A DNA stretch of 64,000 nucleotides from Arthrobacter oryzae. GTDB taxonomy: Bacteria > Actinomycetota > Actinomycetes > Actinomycetales > Micrococcaceae. The stretch covers positions 124,001-188,000 of the forward strand of contig NZ_RBIR01000008.1 in NCBI RefSeq assembly GCF_003634095.1, given 5' to 3'. How positions within the stretch are numbered: position 1 is the stretch's first letter; every line of letters starts with the position of its first letter. The notes under the pieces are model-generated. The model was not told the origin of the DNA. It did not search any database and was given only the letters and a program-made list of their open reading frames with translations. A program made the position numbers and the translations under genes. Shown here piece after piece: positions 33,797 through 43,401 of this stretch.

Positions 33797-34666
33797 GTGC
33801 CTGAGCTTCCGGAGGTGGCGGCCCTGACGGCTTTTCTGGGCGAGCACCTGCTCGGCGCCGTGGTGACGAAGATCCAGATCGCATCGTTCGCGGTGCTCAA
33901 GACCGCGGATCCACCGTATTCCGGGCTTGAAGGCAAGGTGGTCACCGGGGTGCGGCGGTTTGGGAAGTTCGTCAGCCTGGACGCGGACGGGCTCTCGTTC
34001 GTCTTCCACCTGGCCAGGGCCGGGTGGGTCCGCTTCACCGACTCGCCCACCGGCATCCAGCTCCGCATGGGACATGGCCCTATTGCGGCGCGCCTGTCCT
34101 TTTCCGGCGCCGCCGGACCGCTCGGACTGGACTTGACCGAGGTCGGCACGAAGAAAAGCCTGGCCGTCTACGTGGTCCGGGACCCGTACGACGTTCCCGG
34201 GATCGCTGCGCTCGGGCCCGACCCGTTCAGCCCGGGTTTCGACGCCGATGCCCTGGCGGGGATCCTCGGGTCGAGTTCCCAGCAGGTCAAGGGTCTCCTG
34301 AGAAGCCAGGGCGTGATTGCCGGCATCGGGAACGCCTACAGCGACGAAATCCTGCATGCCGCCCGGATTTCACCGTTCGCCATCGCCAAGACCTTGGACC
34401 GGGACACCGTCACGGTGCTTTATGACGCGATCCACAGCATTCTTGGCACAGCCTTGCAGGAGGCCCGCGGCAAAGCCCCGAATGAGCTCAAGGACACCAA
34501 GCGGAGCCAGATGCGGGTCCACGGCCGGACCGGGCAGGCGTGCCCGGTGTGCGGCGATACCGTGCGCGAGGTGTCCTTCGCGGATACCGCCCTGCAGTAC
34601 TGCCCCACGTGCCAGACCCACGGAAAGATCCTGGCTGACCGCCGGACGTCGCGCTTCTTGAAATAG
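33797..34666 (+). CDS. Fpg/Nei-family DNA glycosylase with altered zinc-finger arginine
   Basis: A 289-residue base-excision repair glycosylase/AP lyase. The GTG start yields PELPEV after Met removal, giving catalytic Pro1 and Glu2. VRRFGKFV holds the lysine equivalent to Fpg Lys56, and GIGNAYSDEI is the helix-two-turn-helix motif with the DNA-binding Asn. The zinc finger C-x2-C-x16-C-x2-C is intact (CPVC ... CPTC). However, the Fpg arginine five residues before the third cysteine is replaced by Thr (ADTALQYC). That suggests altered lesion specificity or divergence from classical MutM. No partner gene is adjacent. Confidence 0.88.
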   Translation: MPELPEVAALTAFLGEHLLGAVVTKIQIASFAVLKTADPPYSGLEGKVVTGVRRFGKFVSLDADGLSFVFHLARAGWVRFTDSPTGIQLRMGHGPIAARLSFSGAAGPLGLDLTEVGTKKSLAVYVVRDPYDVPGIAALGPDPFSPGFDADALAGILGSSSQQVKGLLRSQGVIAGIGNAYSDEILHAARISPFAIAKTLDRDTVTVLYDAIHSILGTALQEARGKAPNELKDTKRSQMRVHGRTGQACPVCGDTVREVSFADTALQYCPTCQTHGKILADRRTSRFLK

Positions 34667-34700
34667 GACCGCGGCTGCTATCCGGATGTATCCCGGAAAC

Positions 34701-34738
34701 AAAAAACCCCGCCATTCCCTAATCAGGAATGGCGGGGT
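34701..34738 (-). terminator. Rho-independent terminator of tRNA-Pro
   Basis: A 13-bp perfect stem (34706-34718 with 34726-34738) is followed on the minus strand by TTTTTT. It lies 13 bp beyond the tRNA 3' end. Confidence 0.88.
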
Positions 34739-34750
34739 ACTTTCTGTTGG

Positions 34751-34824
<74 letters not shown>

Positions 34825-34972
34825 CTGGTTCCACCGTTCTCCGCTGGGAAGTCGTCCTGGTGTTTCTCCAAGTTTTCTTCCAAGCAGTCCGGCCGAACCA
34901 CCTCCAAAAGCTTACACGATCCCGGAGGGTGCCTGTGACAAATTCATGCCATCAAGCCGTGGTGTGTCGGAA

Positions 34973-36523
34973 TTAACGTTTCTTGCCACGCTTTTCGCGC
35001 ACACGCATGTTGACCTCGATCGGCGTGCCTTCGAAACCGAAGGTCTCGCGGAGGCGCCGGGTGATGAAGCGGCGGTAGCCCGGGTCGAGGAAGCCGGTGG
35101 TGAACAGCACGAACTTCGGCGGCCGGCTGGACGCCTGGGTGCCGAACAGGATGCGGGGCTGCTTGCCGCCGCGGACCGGGTGCGGGTGGGCCGCGACGAG
35201 TTCACCCAGGAAGGCGTTGAGGCGTCCGGTGGGGATCCGCTTGTCCCAGCTTTCCAGAGCGGTGTCCAGCGCAGGGACCAGCCGGTCCTTGTGCCAGCCG
35301 GTCAGGGCTGAGATGTTCACGCGCGGGGCCCAGGCCACGTGCGCCAGGTCCTGCTCGATTTCGCGTTCCAGGTAGCGGCGGCGCTCGTCGTCGAGGAGGT
35401 CCCACTTGTTGAAGGCGAGCACCAGGGCGCGGCCGGATTCGACGGCGAGCTGCAGGATGCGGACATCCTGCTCGCTGAGCACTTCGTCCACGGCCAGGAG
35501 CACGACGGCGACCTCGGCCTTTTCGAGCGCGCTCTGGGTGCGCAGGGAAGCGTAGAAGTCCGCACCCTGGGCCATGTGCTGGCGGCGCCGGATGCCGGCG
35601 GTGTCCACGAAGCGCCACGTGCGGCCGCCGAGTTCGATGAATTCGTCGACGGGATCGCGGGTGGTGCCGGCGGTGTTGTCCACCACCACACGTTCGGAAC
35701 CTGCGAGCTTGTTCAGCAGCGAGGACTTGCCGACGTTCGGGCGGCCGATCAGGGCCACGCGGCGCGGACCGCCGGAGCGCTCGAGGCCTTCAATCAGGGA
35801 GTACTCCGGGAGGGTGTCCATGACGTGGTCCAGGAGGTCGGCCACGCCGCGGCCGTGCAGGGCCGAGACGGGGTACGGCTCGCCGAAGCCCAGGCCCCAG
35901 AGGGTTGCCGAATCAGCTTCCTGCGCGAAGTCATCAACCTTGTTGGCCACCATGATGACCGGCTTCTTCGACTTGCGCAGCATCTTCATGACGCCTTCGT
36001 CGGTGGCGGTGGCGCCCACGGCGGAGTCGACGACGAACAGGACGGCGTCCGCGAGTTCCACAGCCATTTCGGCCTGCTCCGCCACGCGGGCGTGGATGCC
36101 GCGGGCATCGTGTTCCCAGCCGCCGGTGTCCACCACCGTAAAGTTGCGCCCGTTCCAGTTCGCGGAGTACATGACGCGGTCGCGGGTAACGCCGGGGGTG
36201 TCCTCGACCACTGCCTCGCGGCGGCCCAGGATCCTGTTGACCAGGGTGGACTTGCCCACGTTGGGCCGGCCGATGATGGCAAGGACAGGATCCAGCTTGA
36301 CCGGTCCGTCGAAGTCCTCGTCGTCGAAGTGGCCGCTCAGCAGTGCGGCGTCGTCCTCGTCGAGCTCGTAGTCGTCCAGGCCGGCCCGAAGGGACGCCGC
36401 CCGGATGTCCGCTTCCTCTTCGTCCAGGGCGGCAAGGTGTTCAGCCACCTGGTCGGTGCCGGTGGGCGTGTATTCGTCTTCGCCGGCGCCGAAATTGCCG
36501 GAGGTTTGAGTCGTATCGCTCAT
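34973..36523 (-). CDS. der: Der (EngA), double-Era-like ribosome assembly GTPase
   Basis: Der is needed for 50S subunit maturation. The 516-residue protein has an acidic N-terminal extension of about 75 residues, then two GTPase domains, each with its own P-loop: [14 protein letters not shown] (near residue 87) and [14 protein letters not shown] (near 260). NKVDD and NKWDL are the guanine-specificity motifs. A KH-like domain closes the protein, ending in a basic [10 protein letters not shown] tail. The N-terminal extension is common in actinobacterial Der. Its ATG overlaps the plsC-like stop by 4 bases. Confidence 0.97.
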   Translation of the reverse strand: MSDTTQTSGNFGAGEDEYTPTGTDQVAEHLAALDEEEADIRAASLRAGLDDYELDEDDAALLSGHFDDEDFDGPVKLDPVLAIIGRPNVGKSTLVNRILGRREAVVEDTPGVTRDRVMYSANWNGRNFTVVDTGGWEHDARGIHARVAEQAEMAVELADAVLFVVDSAVGATATDEGVMKMLRKSKKPVIMVANKVDDFAQEADSATLWGLGFGEPYPVSALHGRGVADLLDHVMDTLPEYSLIEGLERSGGPRRVALIGRPNVGKSSLLNKLAGSERVVVDNTAGTTRDPVDEFIELGGRTWRFVDTAGIRRRQHMAQGADFYASLRTQSALEKAEVAVVLLAVDEVLSEQDVRILQLAVESGRALVLAFNKWDLLDDERRRYLEREIEQDLAHVAWAPRVNISALTGWHKDRLVPALDTALESWDKRIPTGRLNAFLGELVAAHPHPVRGGKQPRILFGTQASSRPPKFVLFTTGFLDPGYRRFITRRLRETFGFEGTPIEVNMRVREKRGKKR

Positions 36524-37275
36524 TGCACTTTCCTTAGGTGGTGATCTGCCGGCGTCCCGGCTACTGCTTCATGACGTTCGTGCGGTAATTCCGCGTGGGG
36601 CAGGGACTGCCCGGTTCTTAGTACTGAGTCCTGGACATGGCGCGCAAGCGCGGCCCGGATTTCGATTCCCGCCCTGTCCATTGAAACACGGCCGGTCTCA
36701 CCGGGCCTGCGGCTGAGGTTGATGGCCCCGCCAAAGCTGACGTGCAGCCGCCTGCGAAAGGCGGGAACCGTGTCCAGGTGTTCGCCGCCGACCCTGGTGC
36801 CCAGGATGGCCACCGGGACCACCGTGGCGCCGGAGTTGAGCGCCAGCCAAGCCACGCCGTTGTTGATCGAGGCGGCGGCGCCACTCCCCCGTGTGCCTTC
36901 AGGCAGAATCCCGACGCACCGCCCGGCGTCGAGCAGGCTGCGGGCCGCCGTCAGCGCCGCACGGCCGCCCCGGCGATCCACGGGCACCTGGCCCGCTGCG
37001 GTGAGCACCCGGCCGAGGAACCCTGTGAACATCTCCTGCTTGACCAAGATGTGCATGGGCCGGGGCGAGGCGCCGAACATGACGGGCCCGTCCAGGAAGC
37101 TCATGTGGTTGCCCGCGAAGATCACGGGTCCGGCCGCCGGGACATTGGAGCGTCCGCTGACGGAGGTCCGGTAGACGGCGTGGTCCAGCAGCCAGCCCAC
37201 GGGCCGGCTCCAGGAAGTGGTCCAGCGGCCGGGGAGGGACACCTGCTCCGCCGCTGGGCTGCGCCGGTCAGTCAC
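36520..37275 (-). CDS. Lysophospholipid acyltransferase (PlsC family), second copy
   Basis: A 251-residue acyltransferase with [10 protein letters not shown] (NHx4D) near residue 56, PVDRRGG near 98, and [10 protein letters not shown] near 122. It lies between cmk and der, a position often occupied by a PlsC-like gene in actinobacteria. The GTG at 37275 overlaps the cmk stop by 8 bases and the stop overlaps der by 4, so all three should be cotranslated. The acyl acceptor cannot be determined; it is not a close copy of the gene at 18999. No transmembrane segment is obvious beyond a hydrophobic patch. Confidence 0.88.
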   Translation of the reverse strand: MTDRRSPAAEQVSLPGRWTTSWSRPVGWLLDHAVYRTSVSGRSNVPAAGPVIFAGNHMSFLDGPVMFGASPRPMHILVKQEMFTGFLGRVLTAAGQVPVDRRGGRAALTAARSLLDAGRCVGILPEGTRGSGAAASINNGVAWLALNSGATVVPVAILGTRVGGEHLDTVPAFRRRLHVSFGGAINLSRRPGETGRVSMDRAGIEIRAALARHVQDSVLRTGQSLPHAELPHERHEAVAGTPADHHLRKVQ

Positions 37276-38029
37276 CGTGCGCGGTCCGGGGCTGAGAGGT
37301 GTGCTGCTGCTGGCCGACGGTGTGGTTGATCACTGTGTCCACGATGTCGAGCGCGGCCTGGACGGTCTCGACAAAGTCCAACTCCGAGGAGTCGAGCGTG
37401 ACGACGCCGTCGGCGGCCGTGGTGAAGTTCACCACGGTGGAATCTTTGGCATCGCGGTGGGTGACCTGGGCCGCCAACTGCTCGGCATTCTGGCTGCCGC
37501 CCAGCTGGAGTCCACGCCGGCGCAGCCGGGCCTCCTCGCTGGCGGTGAGCAGCATCCGCACCTCGGCATGCGGCGCGACGACGGTGGTGATGTCCCGTCC
37601 CTCGACCACCATGCGGCGGTGGTGCTTTTCGATCAGTTCGCGCTGCCTGCGGATCAGTTCCGTGCGCGCGCCCAAAGCGGTGGCGACGGCGCTGACGGCC
37701 GCGGAAATGGCGGGCTCCCGGATGGCAAGCGTGACATCGTGCCCGGCGACGCGGACATACTCTTCCTGGGGGCTGGTGCTGATTTCCAGCGGGAGCGCCT
37801 TGGACGCGGCCTCTACCGCGGCCGCGTCGGCCAAATCCGTGCCGTTTTCCACACAGAACCACGTCAGGGCGCGGTACATGGCCCCGGTGTCCAGGTAGGC
37901 CAGTTTCAGCCGGCGGGCCACTTCCTTGCTGACGCTGGACTTGCCGGAACCGGAGGGTCCGTCGATCGCGACCACAAGGCTTTTTCCGGGGCGGAGCACG
38001 TCCACTGTTTCAATGAGTTCTTGGGTCAT
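37268..38029 (-). CDS. cmk: Cytidylate kinase
   Basis: Cmk phosphorylates (d)CMP to (d)CDP with ATP. The ATG at 38029 shares a base with the tyrA stop (TAATG), giving 253 residues. The P-loop IDGPSGSGKSSVSK is near residue 22, LAYLDTGAMYRALT near 47, and EGRDITTVVAPHAEV near 148 matches the CMP-binding region. The order rluB-tyrA-cmk-plsC-der makes a tight minus-strand operon. Confidence 0.96.
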   Translation of the reverse strand: MTQELIETVDVLRPGKSLVVAIDGPSGSGKSSVSKEVARRLKLAYLDTGAMYRALTWFCVENGTDLADAAAVEAASKALPLEISTSPQEEYVRVAGHDVTLAIREPAISAAVSAVATALGARTELIRRQRELIEKHHRRMVVEGRDITTVVAPHAEVRMLLTASEEARLRRRGLQLGGSQNAEQLAAQVTHRDAKDSTVVNFTTAADGVVTLDSSELDFVETVQAALDIVDTVINHTVGQQQHTSQPRTAHGD

Positions 38030-39135
38030 TACTGCAGTACCCGCCATCCGCGGTCGTTGAGGGCTTCTATCAAGAGATCATGCTTGTTGGGCAGGACGGA
38101 AATTTCCACCATGCCCACGTTCTGTCCCGACGAGTGATCGAGGCGGAGGTCTTCGACGTTGACGCCGATCTCGCCGATCTCGGTCAGGAGCTTGGCGATC
38201 TGTCCAGGTGTGTCATCCACCAGTACCGTCAGCCACGCGTAGGCCTGCGGGGGGCCGCCGTGCTTGCCCGGGATCCGGGACTGGCCGGCGTTGCCTTCGC
38301 TGATGAGCTGGGCGAGATCCAGCCGCGCGCCGGGAGCGGTGGGGGCCTCCAGGGTGCCGATCAGCCGGTTGAGGTCCTCGCGGACCCCGTGCAGGATCCC
38401 GACCACCTTCTGCGCATTGGCGCCCAGGATCTGGACCCAAAGCGTGGGATCGCTCGCGGCGATGCGCGTGACGTCCCGCAGCCCGTTGCCTGCCAGGGAC
38501 AGCGCGTGCAGGGGCGTACCCTGCAGGCGGCTGGCCACCAGCGAGGACATCACCTGGGGCAGGTGGGAAACCAGCGCCACGGCTTCGTCGTGTTCGTCGG
38601 CGGCGAATTCAGAGACGACGGCGCCGAGGTCGCCGGCCAGCGCACGCGCCAGCCGCAGGGACTCGGGCAGGGTCTCCTCCGCCGGGCACACCACCCAAGG
38701 CATGGACGTGAACAGCTCGCCGCGGGCAGCCACGGGGCCGGATTTCTCGCGCCCGGCCATCGGATGAGTCCCCACGTAGCGGCCCAGGTCGGCGCCGCGG
38801 CTGCGCAGGTCGGCCAGGATGGCTGCCTTCACGCTCGCGATGTCCACCACGACGGCGGCAGGGTAATCCTGCAGCGCTTTGGCCACGACGTCCGCCGTGA
38901 CGTCCGGCGGCGCAGCCACGACGACAAGCTCCGGCTCGGCGTCGAGGCGCGCCAACGGCAGGCCGGCGCCGATGTCGACAGCAACGGCCTGGTTGGTGGG
39001 CGAGGGGTCCGAGAGGAACACCGGCACTCCGCGCCCCCGCAGCCCCAGCCCGATGCTGGTGCCCAGGAGCCCGGAGCCCACAATGACCACCGGCCCGTTG
39101 AGGTGGCCGCGGCCGTGCGTGCGGAAGGCGGACAT
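38029..39135 (-). CDS. tyrA: Prephenate dehydrogenase with C-terminal ACT domain
   Basis: TyrA oxidatively decarboxylates prephenate to 4-hydroxyphenylpyruvate in tyrosine synthesis. The 368-residue protein has the NAD-binding loop IVGSGLLGTSIGLGLRG near residue 18, the family motif GTHPMAGREKSG near 122, and a C-terminal ACT domain (LTVLVDDTPGQIAKLL, about residue 300 to the end), likely the tyrosine feedback site. No chorismate mutase domain is fused. It lies 2 bp after rluB and is coupled to cmk. Confidence 0.93.
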   Translation of the reverse strand: MSAFRTHGRGHLNGPVVIVGSGLLGTSIGLGLRGRGVPVFLSDPSPTNQAVAVDIGAGLPLARLDAEPELVVVAAPPDVTADVVAKALQDYPAAVVVDIASVKAAILADLRSRGADLGRYVGTHPMAGREKSGPVAARGELFTSMPWVVCPAEETLPESLRLARALAGDLGAVVSEFAADEHDEAVALVSHLPQVMSSLVASRLQGTPLHALSLAGNGLRDVTRIAASDPTLWVQILGANAQKVVGILHGVREDLNRLIGTLEAPTAPGARLDLAQLISEGNAGQSRIPGKHGGPPQAYAWLTVLVDDTPGQIAKLLTEIGEIGVNVEDLRLDHSSGQNVGMVEISVLPNKHDLLIEALNDRGWRVLQ

Positions 39136-39137
39136 GG

Positions 39138-40379
39138 TTACAGGCCCACGGATGCCAGCAGGTGGCCGACTTCCTGTTTGCCCAGGTTGCGGATGCTGCC
39201 CTGGCGCTGGTCACCCAGCCCGATGGGACCAACCTTGACCCGGACCAGGCGCAGGACGGGGAACCCCACGGCATCGAACAGGCGCCGGACAATCCGGTTC
39301 TTGCCCGAGTGCAGCACGACCTCGATCAGCACGTGCCCGGGTGTCGAGTCCACGAGCTTGAAGGAATCCACCGACGCGATGCCGTCTTCGAGTTCGACGC
39401 CGGCCTTCAGTTCGGCGCCAATGCCCTGCGGGAAGGGCCCGCGGACCTGTACGAGGTAGGTCTTGGGGACTTCGTAGGAAGGGTGGGTCAGGCGGTTGGC
39501 GAGCTCGCCGTCGTTCGTCAGGAGCAGCAGCCCCTCCGTGGCGACATCGAGCCGGCCCACGTGGAAGAGGCGTTCGCCGTGGTTGTTGCGAACGAAATCG
39601 CTGATGCACGGGCGGCCGTCCGGGTCCTCCATGGTGGATACAACGCCCTTGGGCTTGTTGAACACCATGTAGACCATGTTCTCGTCCAGCTGGATTCGCA
39701 GGCCGTCGACGTGGATCACGGCCGTCTTCGGGTCGACGCGCACACCGAGCTCGGTGACAACCTGGCCGTCGACTTCGACGCGGCCCTCAGCGATCATTTC
39801 CTCGCAGACGCGCCGTGAGGCGACGCCGGCCGAGGCCATGACCTTCTGCAGCCGGATGCCGTCGGCGTCGTGCAGCTCAGACTGCGGCACCTCGCGGCGC
39901 GGCCCGCGGTTACGGGCGGGCTTGCGCACCGGTCCGAGGTTCTGGCCGAAGCGTTCGCTGCCGAAAGCGCGGGGGCCCGCGGCCTTGGCTGCTCCGGCGC
40001 GCGGCTTGGGCTTGAGGGCACCGGGGGTCCCGGGGGCCTTGCCGAAGCCGGGCTTGCGGGCGGCAGCCTTGCGGGCCGCTTCCTTGCCGGAGGGCGCTTT
40101 GGACTTCCAGTCGCCGGAAGCCGGGCGGGCAGCCGACGGCGCGCCGTCCGGACCCTGCAGGTCCGGATCGATAAAGGCCTCTTCGCGCGGCTTGGGGTGC
40201 TTGAAGGGGCGGTCTCCGCCGCCCTTGTAGCCGGCGCCGCCCTGGGGGCCGCGGTTGGAGCCGCCCTGCGCGCCGCGGCCTGAACCGCCCTGTGCCGGCT
40301 TTTGGCCGGAATAGTTTTGTCCGGTGCTGTTGCGCCCCGAACCGTTACGTGGTGAACCCTGGCGTCCCGCCTGTGTCAT
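39138..40379 (-). CDS. rluB: RluB-type 23S rRNA pseudouridine synthase with Gly/Arg-rich extension
   Basis: The enzyme isomerises a uridine in 23S rRNA (U2605 in E. coli). Of 413 residues, about the first 165 are low complexity: Gly/Gln/Arg/Asn-rich (GGSGRGAQGGSNRGPQGG), then Lys/Pro-rich, likely disordered and RNA-binding. An S4 domain follows (RLQKVMASAGVASRRVCEEM) and then the catalytic domain with GRLDVATEGLLLLTNDG, which holds the active Asp, and KNRIVRRLFDAVG. The long basic extension is an actinobacterial elaboration. It lies between scpB and tyrA, as Rv1711 lies next to scpB. Confidence 0.93.
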   Translation of the reverse strand: MTQAGRQGSPRNGSGRNSTGQNYSGQKPAQGGSGRGAQGGSNRGPQGGAGYKGGGDRPFKHPKPREEAFIDPDLQGPDGAPSAARPASGDWKSKAPSGKEAARKAAARKPGFGKAPGTPGALKPKPRAGAAKAAGPRAFGSERFGQNLGPVRKPARNRGPRREVPQSELHDADGIRLQKVMASAGVASRRVCEEMIAEGRVEVDGQVVTELGVRVDPKTAVIHVDGLRIQLDENMVYMVFNKPKGVVSTMEDPDGRPCISDFVRNNHGERLFHVGRLDVATEGLLLLTNDGELANRLTHPSYEVPKTYLVQVRGPFPQGIGAELKAGVELEDGIASVDSFKLVDSTPGHVLIEVVLHSGKNRIVRRLFDAVGFPVLRLVRVKVGPIGLGDQRQGSIRNLGKQEVGHLLASVGL

Positions 40380-40515
40380 GACCCGTCCTTACGTTGATGG
40401 CCTGCGGCCGCTGTCTCCCGACAACACCCGCCTGCCGGGCAATGTGTTCTGCCCTGTGGATACTCCTGCGCAGGCGTCGTGCCCGCACAGATACTGCTTA
40501 CATTGGTCCTGCGTC

Positions 40516-41280
40516 TTACATTGTTCCTGCATCGTAAAACTCCTCGATGCCTTCCAAGCCTGGAAGGTGGGGGGAAAGCTGCGGCAATTCAGCCACCGAG
40601 CCGATTCCCATCCGCTCAAGGAAATACGACGTCGTGCGGTAAAGGATTGCTCCGGATTCGGGATCCGTTCCCGAGTCCTCGATCAGCCCCCGCTGCGTCA
40701 GCGTCCGCACGACAGAGTCAACATTGACTCCTCGAATTGCAGACACCCGCGCCCTCGAAACGGGCTGGCGGTAAGCGATGACGGCGAGCGTTTCGAGCGC
40801 CGCCTGCGTCAGCCTGGCTGTTTGTCCCTCCAGCACGAACCCGCCCACGATCTCGGCGAACTCCGCGCGCGAATAGATCCGCCAGCCTCCGGCGATATTC
40901 CGCAATTCAAAACCCCGGGGGGCGGCATTGTTGCCGTCAGTGTTGCCAGCGTTGCTGCTGGTTTGGCTGACGACGTCCGCATCCGGGGCATTAACAGTAT
41001 AGCCGTTATACTCCCGCTGCAGTTCAGCCAGGAGGGATTCAACGACGTCGACCGTCAGGTTCAGTCCCGCCGCGAGGGCTGTGGCGGTGGCTGGTTCGTC
41101 GATCACCATCAGGACCGCCTCGAGAGCCGCACGGGCGCCGCCGGGCAGGCCGGCGACGTCCGGGCCGGCGTCTTCGGCGCCGTCCGCGGGCACACCGGAG
41201 TGAGAATCAAGGTCTGAGTCAGGGTCAGACACAGCGTCGAACCGGGGGTCAGGCTTCGCGTCAGGCCGGAGATCGTTCAC
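40516..41280 (-). CDS. scpB: ScpB, segregation and condensation protein B
   Basis: ScpB is the winged-helix subunit that, with ScpA, joins the SMC heads in chromosome condensation. The 254-residue protein has an Asp-rich N-terminal extension of about 45 residues, then the ScpB core: ALEAVLMVIDEPATATALA, EIVGGFVLEGQTARLTQAALETLAVIAY, and VNVDSVVRTLTQRGLIEDSG. The stop is followed by a 136-bp gap before rluB. Its ATG overlaps the scpA stop by 4 bases. Confidence 0.93.
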   Translation of the reverse strand: MNDLRPDAKPDPRFDAVSDPDSDLDSHSGVPADGAEDAGPDVAGLPGGARAALEAVLMVIDEPATATALAAGLNLTVDVVESLLAELQREYNGYTVNAPDADVVSQTSSNAGNTDGNNAAPRGFELRNIAGGWRIYSRAEFAEIVGGFVLEGQTARLTQAALETLAVIAYRQPVSRARVSAIRGVNVDSVVRTLTQRGLIEDSGTDPESGAILYRTTSYFLERMGIGSVAELPQLSPHLPGLEGIEEFYDAGTM

Positions 41281-42182
41281 GGCTGGTCCTCATATTCTTC
41301 GCTCAGGTTCTCAGTGCTCCATTCCGGGGTGTCTGCCGTCCAGCGCACGGTGAAGTCCGCCAGCGGCAGCAGCTGGTCAAAGCCCACCGCGCGGTCGCGG
41401 AACAGCTCCAGCAGCGCCAGGAAGCGCGCCACCACCACTTGGGTGGACTCGGCGTCGGCAATCAGCTCCCGGAAGGTCAGCGGCGTACCCAGCCGCAATC
41501 GGTTCCCCAGCAGCTCGGCCTGTTCCTTGACGCTCACCGGTGCGGCGTGCAGGTGAGCCAGGCCCACTTCCGTGGGGGCCGCCTCCTTGGGCTTGAGCGC
41601 CTTCTCGGCCAGGGCTGCGAACTGCTCCGGGGTGTGACGCCAGAGCAGCTCCGGAAGCAGGGCCGCGAAGTGTCCCTCCAGGGCAACCTGCCGGGGATAC
41701 CGCCGCGCTTCATGCCCGAGCGTGGCACCGATCATCCCAGCCACGTGTTTGAACGCCTTGTACTGCAGCAGCCGGGCGAAGAGAAGGTCGCGGGCCTCCA
41801 GCAGGGCGATGTCCTCATCGTCCTCAACCTCGCCTGCGGGCAGCAGCCGGGCGGCCTTCAGGTCCAGGAGCGTGGCCGCGATCACTAGGAATTCGCTGGC
41901 CTCGTCCAGGGCCCACTCCTCCCCCAGCTGCTGCAGACCCCTGATGTACTTTATGAATTCGTCCGTGACGGTGGACAGGGCCACCTCGGTAATGTCGAGC
42001 TGATGCTTGGAGATCAGGCCGAGCAGGAGGTCGAACGGGCCGGTGAAGTTGGCCAGCCGCACTTCGAATCCGGGTTTCTTCCCGGAAGGCCCTGCCGTGC
42101 CTTCCGGCCCTGCCGGGAAGGCCGAGGCTGCGGGATCCGCGGGTGCATCCAGCTCCACCGGCGGCGAGGAGGCGCCTGCCAC
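41277..42182 (-). CDS. scpA: ScpA, segregation and condensation protein A (kleisin)
   Basis: ScpA is the kleisin bridge of the SMC-ScpAB complex. The 301-residue protein has FEVRLANFTGPFDLLLGLI near residue 38, the kleisin N-terminal signature, followed by ISKHQLDITEVALSTVTDEF, then a variable middle, and a C-terminal winged helix (VVARFLALLELFRDRAVGFDQ). The GTG start lies 8 bp after the parA stop. parA-scpA-scpB is the common actinobacterial order (Rv1708-Rv1710). Confidence 0.94.
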   Translation of the reverse strand: MAGASSPPVELDAPADPAASAFPAGPEGTAGPSGKKPGFEVRLANFTGPFDLLLGLISKHQLDITEVALSTVTDEFIKYIRGLQQLGEEWALDEASEFLVIAATLLDLKAARLLPAGEVEDDEDIALLEARDLLFARLLQYKAFKHVAGMIGATLGHEARRYPRQVALEGHFAALLPELLWRHTPEQFAALAEKALKPKEAAPTEVGLAHLHAAPVSVKEQAELLGNRLRLGTPLTFRELIADAESTQVVVARFLALLELFRDRAVGFDQLLPLADFTVRWTADTPEWSTENLSEEYEDQP

Positions 42183-42190
42183 GTTCCTGC

Positions 42191-43102
42191 CTAGGGCGCG
42201 CCGCCGCGCGAAATCAGCTCTTTGGCCAGGCGGCGGTAGGCGTCGGCACCAACGTGGTTGCCCGCGTAGGTGGTGATGGGCTCGGCCGCCACTGTGGCGT
42301 CCGCAAACTTGATGGAGCGCTTGATGACGGTTTCGAAGACCTTGTCGCCGAAGGCCTCCACCAGGCGCGCGATGACCTCGCGCCCGTGCAGGGTCCGGGC
42401 GTCGTACATCGTGGCGAGCACGCCGTCGACCTGCAGGCGCGGGTTGAGCCGGTCCTGGACTTTGTCGATGGTTTCGACCAGGAGCGCCACGGCCCGCAGG
42501 GCGAAGAACTCACAGATCAGCGGGATGATGACGCCGTGGGCGGCGGTCAGCGCGTTGACCGTCAGCAGGCCGAGGGAAGGCTGGCAGTCGATCAGGACGA
42601 CGTCGTAGTCGTCCTCCACCTTTTTCAGCGCCCGGTCCAGGACTTGTTCACGGGCCACTTCATTGACCAGCTGCACCTCGGCGGCGGAGAGGTCGATGTT
42701 GGCCGGGAGCAGGTCCACGTTCTCCACGCCGGTTTTCTGGATGGCGTCGCGGATGTCCACCTTGCGGTCCATCAGCACGTTGTACACGGTGAGGTCGAGC
42801 TCGTGCGGGTTGGTGCCCAGGCCCGCGGACAGCGCGCCCTGCGGATCGAAGTCGACCAGGAGCACGCGGCGGCCGTATTCGGCCAAGGCTGCGGCGAGGT
42901 TAATGGTGGACGTGGTCTTACCGACTCCGCCCTTCTGGTTCACCATGGCGATGACCCGCGCAGGACCGTGGGAGGACAGCGGCGCGGGCTCTGGAAAGTC
43001 GCGTTGGGGCCGCCCGGTGGGGCCCATGACGGCGTCTTCCAGATCGAGTTCGGTGCCTTCCAGAGTTGCTGAACCCTGCTCGCTGCTCACGTATCTATCC
43101 AC
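42191..43102 (-). CDS. ParA/Soj-family ATPase linked to scpAB
   Basis: A 303-residue ParA-like ATPase with the Walker A motif QKGGVGKTTSTINLA near residue 56, LLVDFDPQGALSAGLG near 83, and VVLIDCQPSLGLLTVNAL near 165. About 45 residues precede the ATPase domain, so a later start is possible (a GTG four codons in). Its place upstream of scpA matches Rv1708. The canonical chromosomal parAB near the origin is expected elsewhere; this one probably assists condensin or another positioned cargo. No ParB is nearby. Confidence 0.9.
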   Translation of the reverse strand: MDRYVSSEQGSATLEGTELDLEDAVMGPTGRPQRDFPEPAPLSSHGPARVIAMVNQKGGVGKTTSTINLAAALAEYGRRVLLVDFDPQGALSAGLGTNPHELDLTVYNVLMDRKVDIRDAIQKTGVENVDLLPANIDLSAAEVQLVNEVAREQVLDRALKKVEDDYDVVLIDCQPSLGLLTVNALTAAHGVIIPLICEFFALRAVALLVETIDKVQDRLNPRLQVDGVLATMYDARTLHGREVIARLVEAFGDKVFETVIKRSIKFADATVAAEPITTYAGNHVGADAYRRLAKELISRGGAP

Positions 43103-43338
43103 ACTTTCGATGACGGTGATTGTGGTGCCTATCTTGCTGCCGCCGGGCTCCCGGAGCCCAGCGTGTTCCTCCCAAGGTTACAGCGCCCGACACGGTATTC
43201 GGCGGACCTTGACAACCGCCGTCATCTGAGCCTTGACCTTCCGGTAGAAGTCTAGGGTTAGTGACGGACATGGAATGGGAGCCTCGAACGGGGCGCGGGC
43301 CGTTGGCGGCGGGAAGCCCGGCTGGCAACGGCAAAGAA
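43103..43338. other. Intergenic region upstream of parA
   Basis: No gene is seen. It must contain the parA-scpAB promoter. Plus-strand TTGACA (43210-43215) and TTGACC (43234-43239) are present but face the convergent dctA gene, so I do not assign them. Confidence 0.4.
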
Positions 43339-43370
43339 ACTGCCCGGACGCTGGTGGGCGTCCGGGCAGT
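43339..43370 (-). terminator. Terminator of dctA
   Basis: Arms 43339-43351 and 43358-43370 pair perfectly over 13 bp. On the minus strand the stem is followed by TTCTTTGCC. It lies 31 bp past the dctA stop. Confidence 0.85.
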
Positions 43371-43401
43371 ATTCCATGGCTGGCGGGTCAGGCGTGCCGG
43401 G

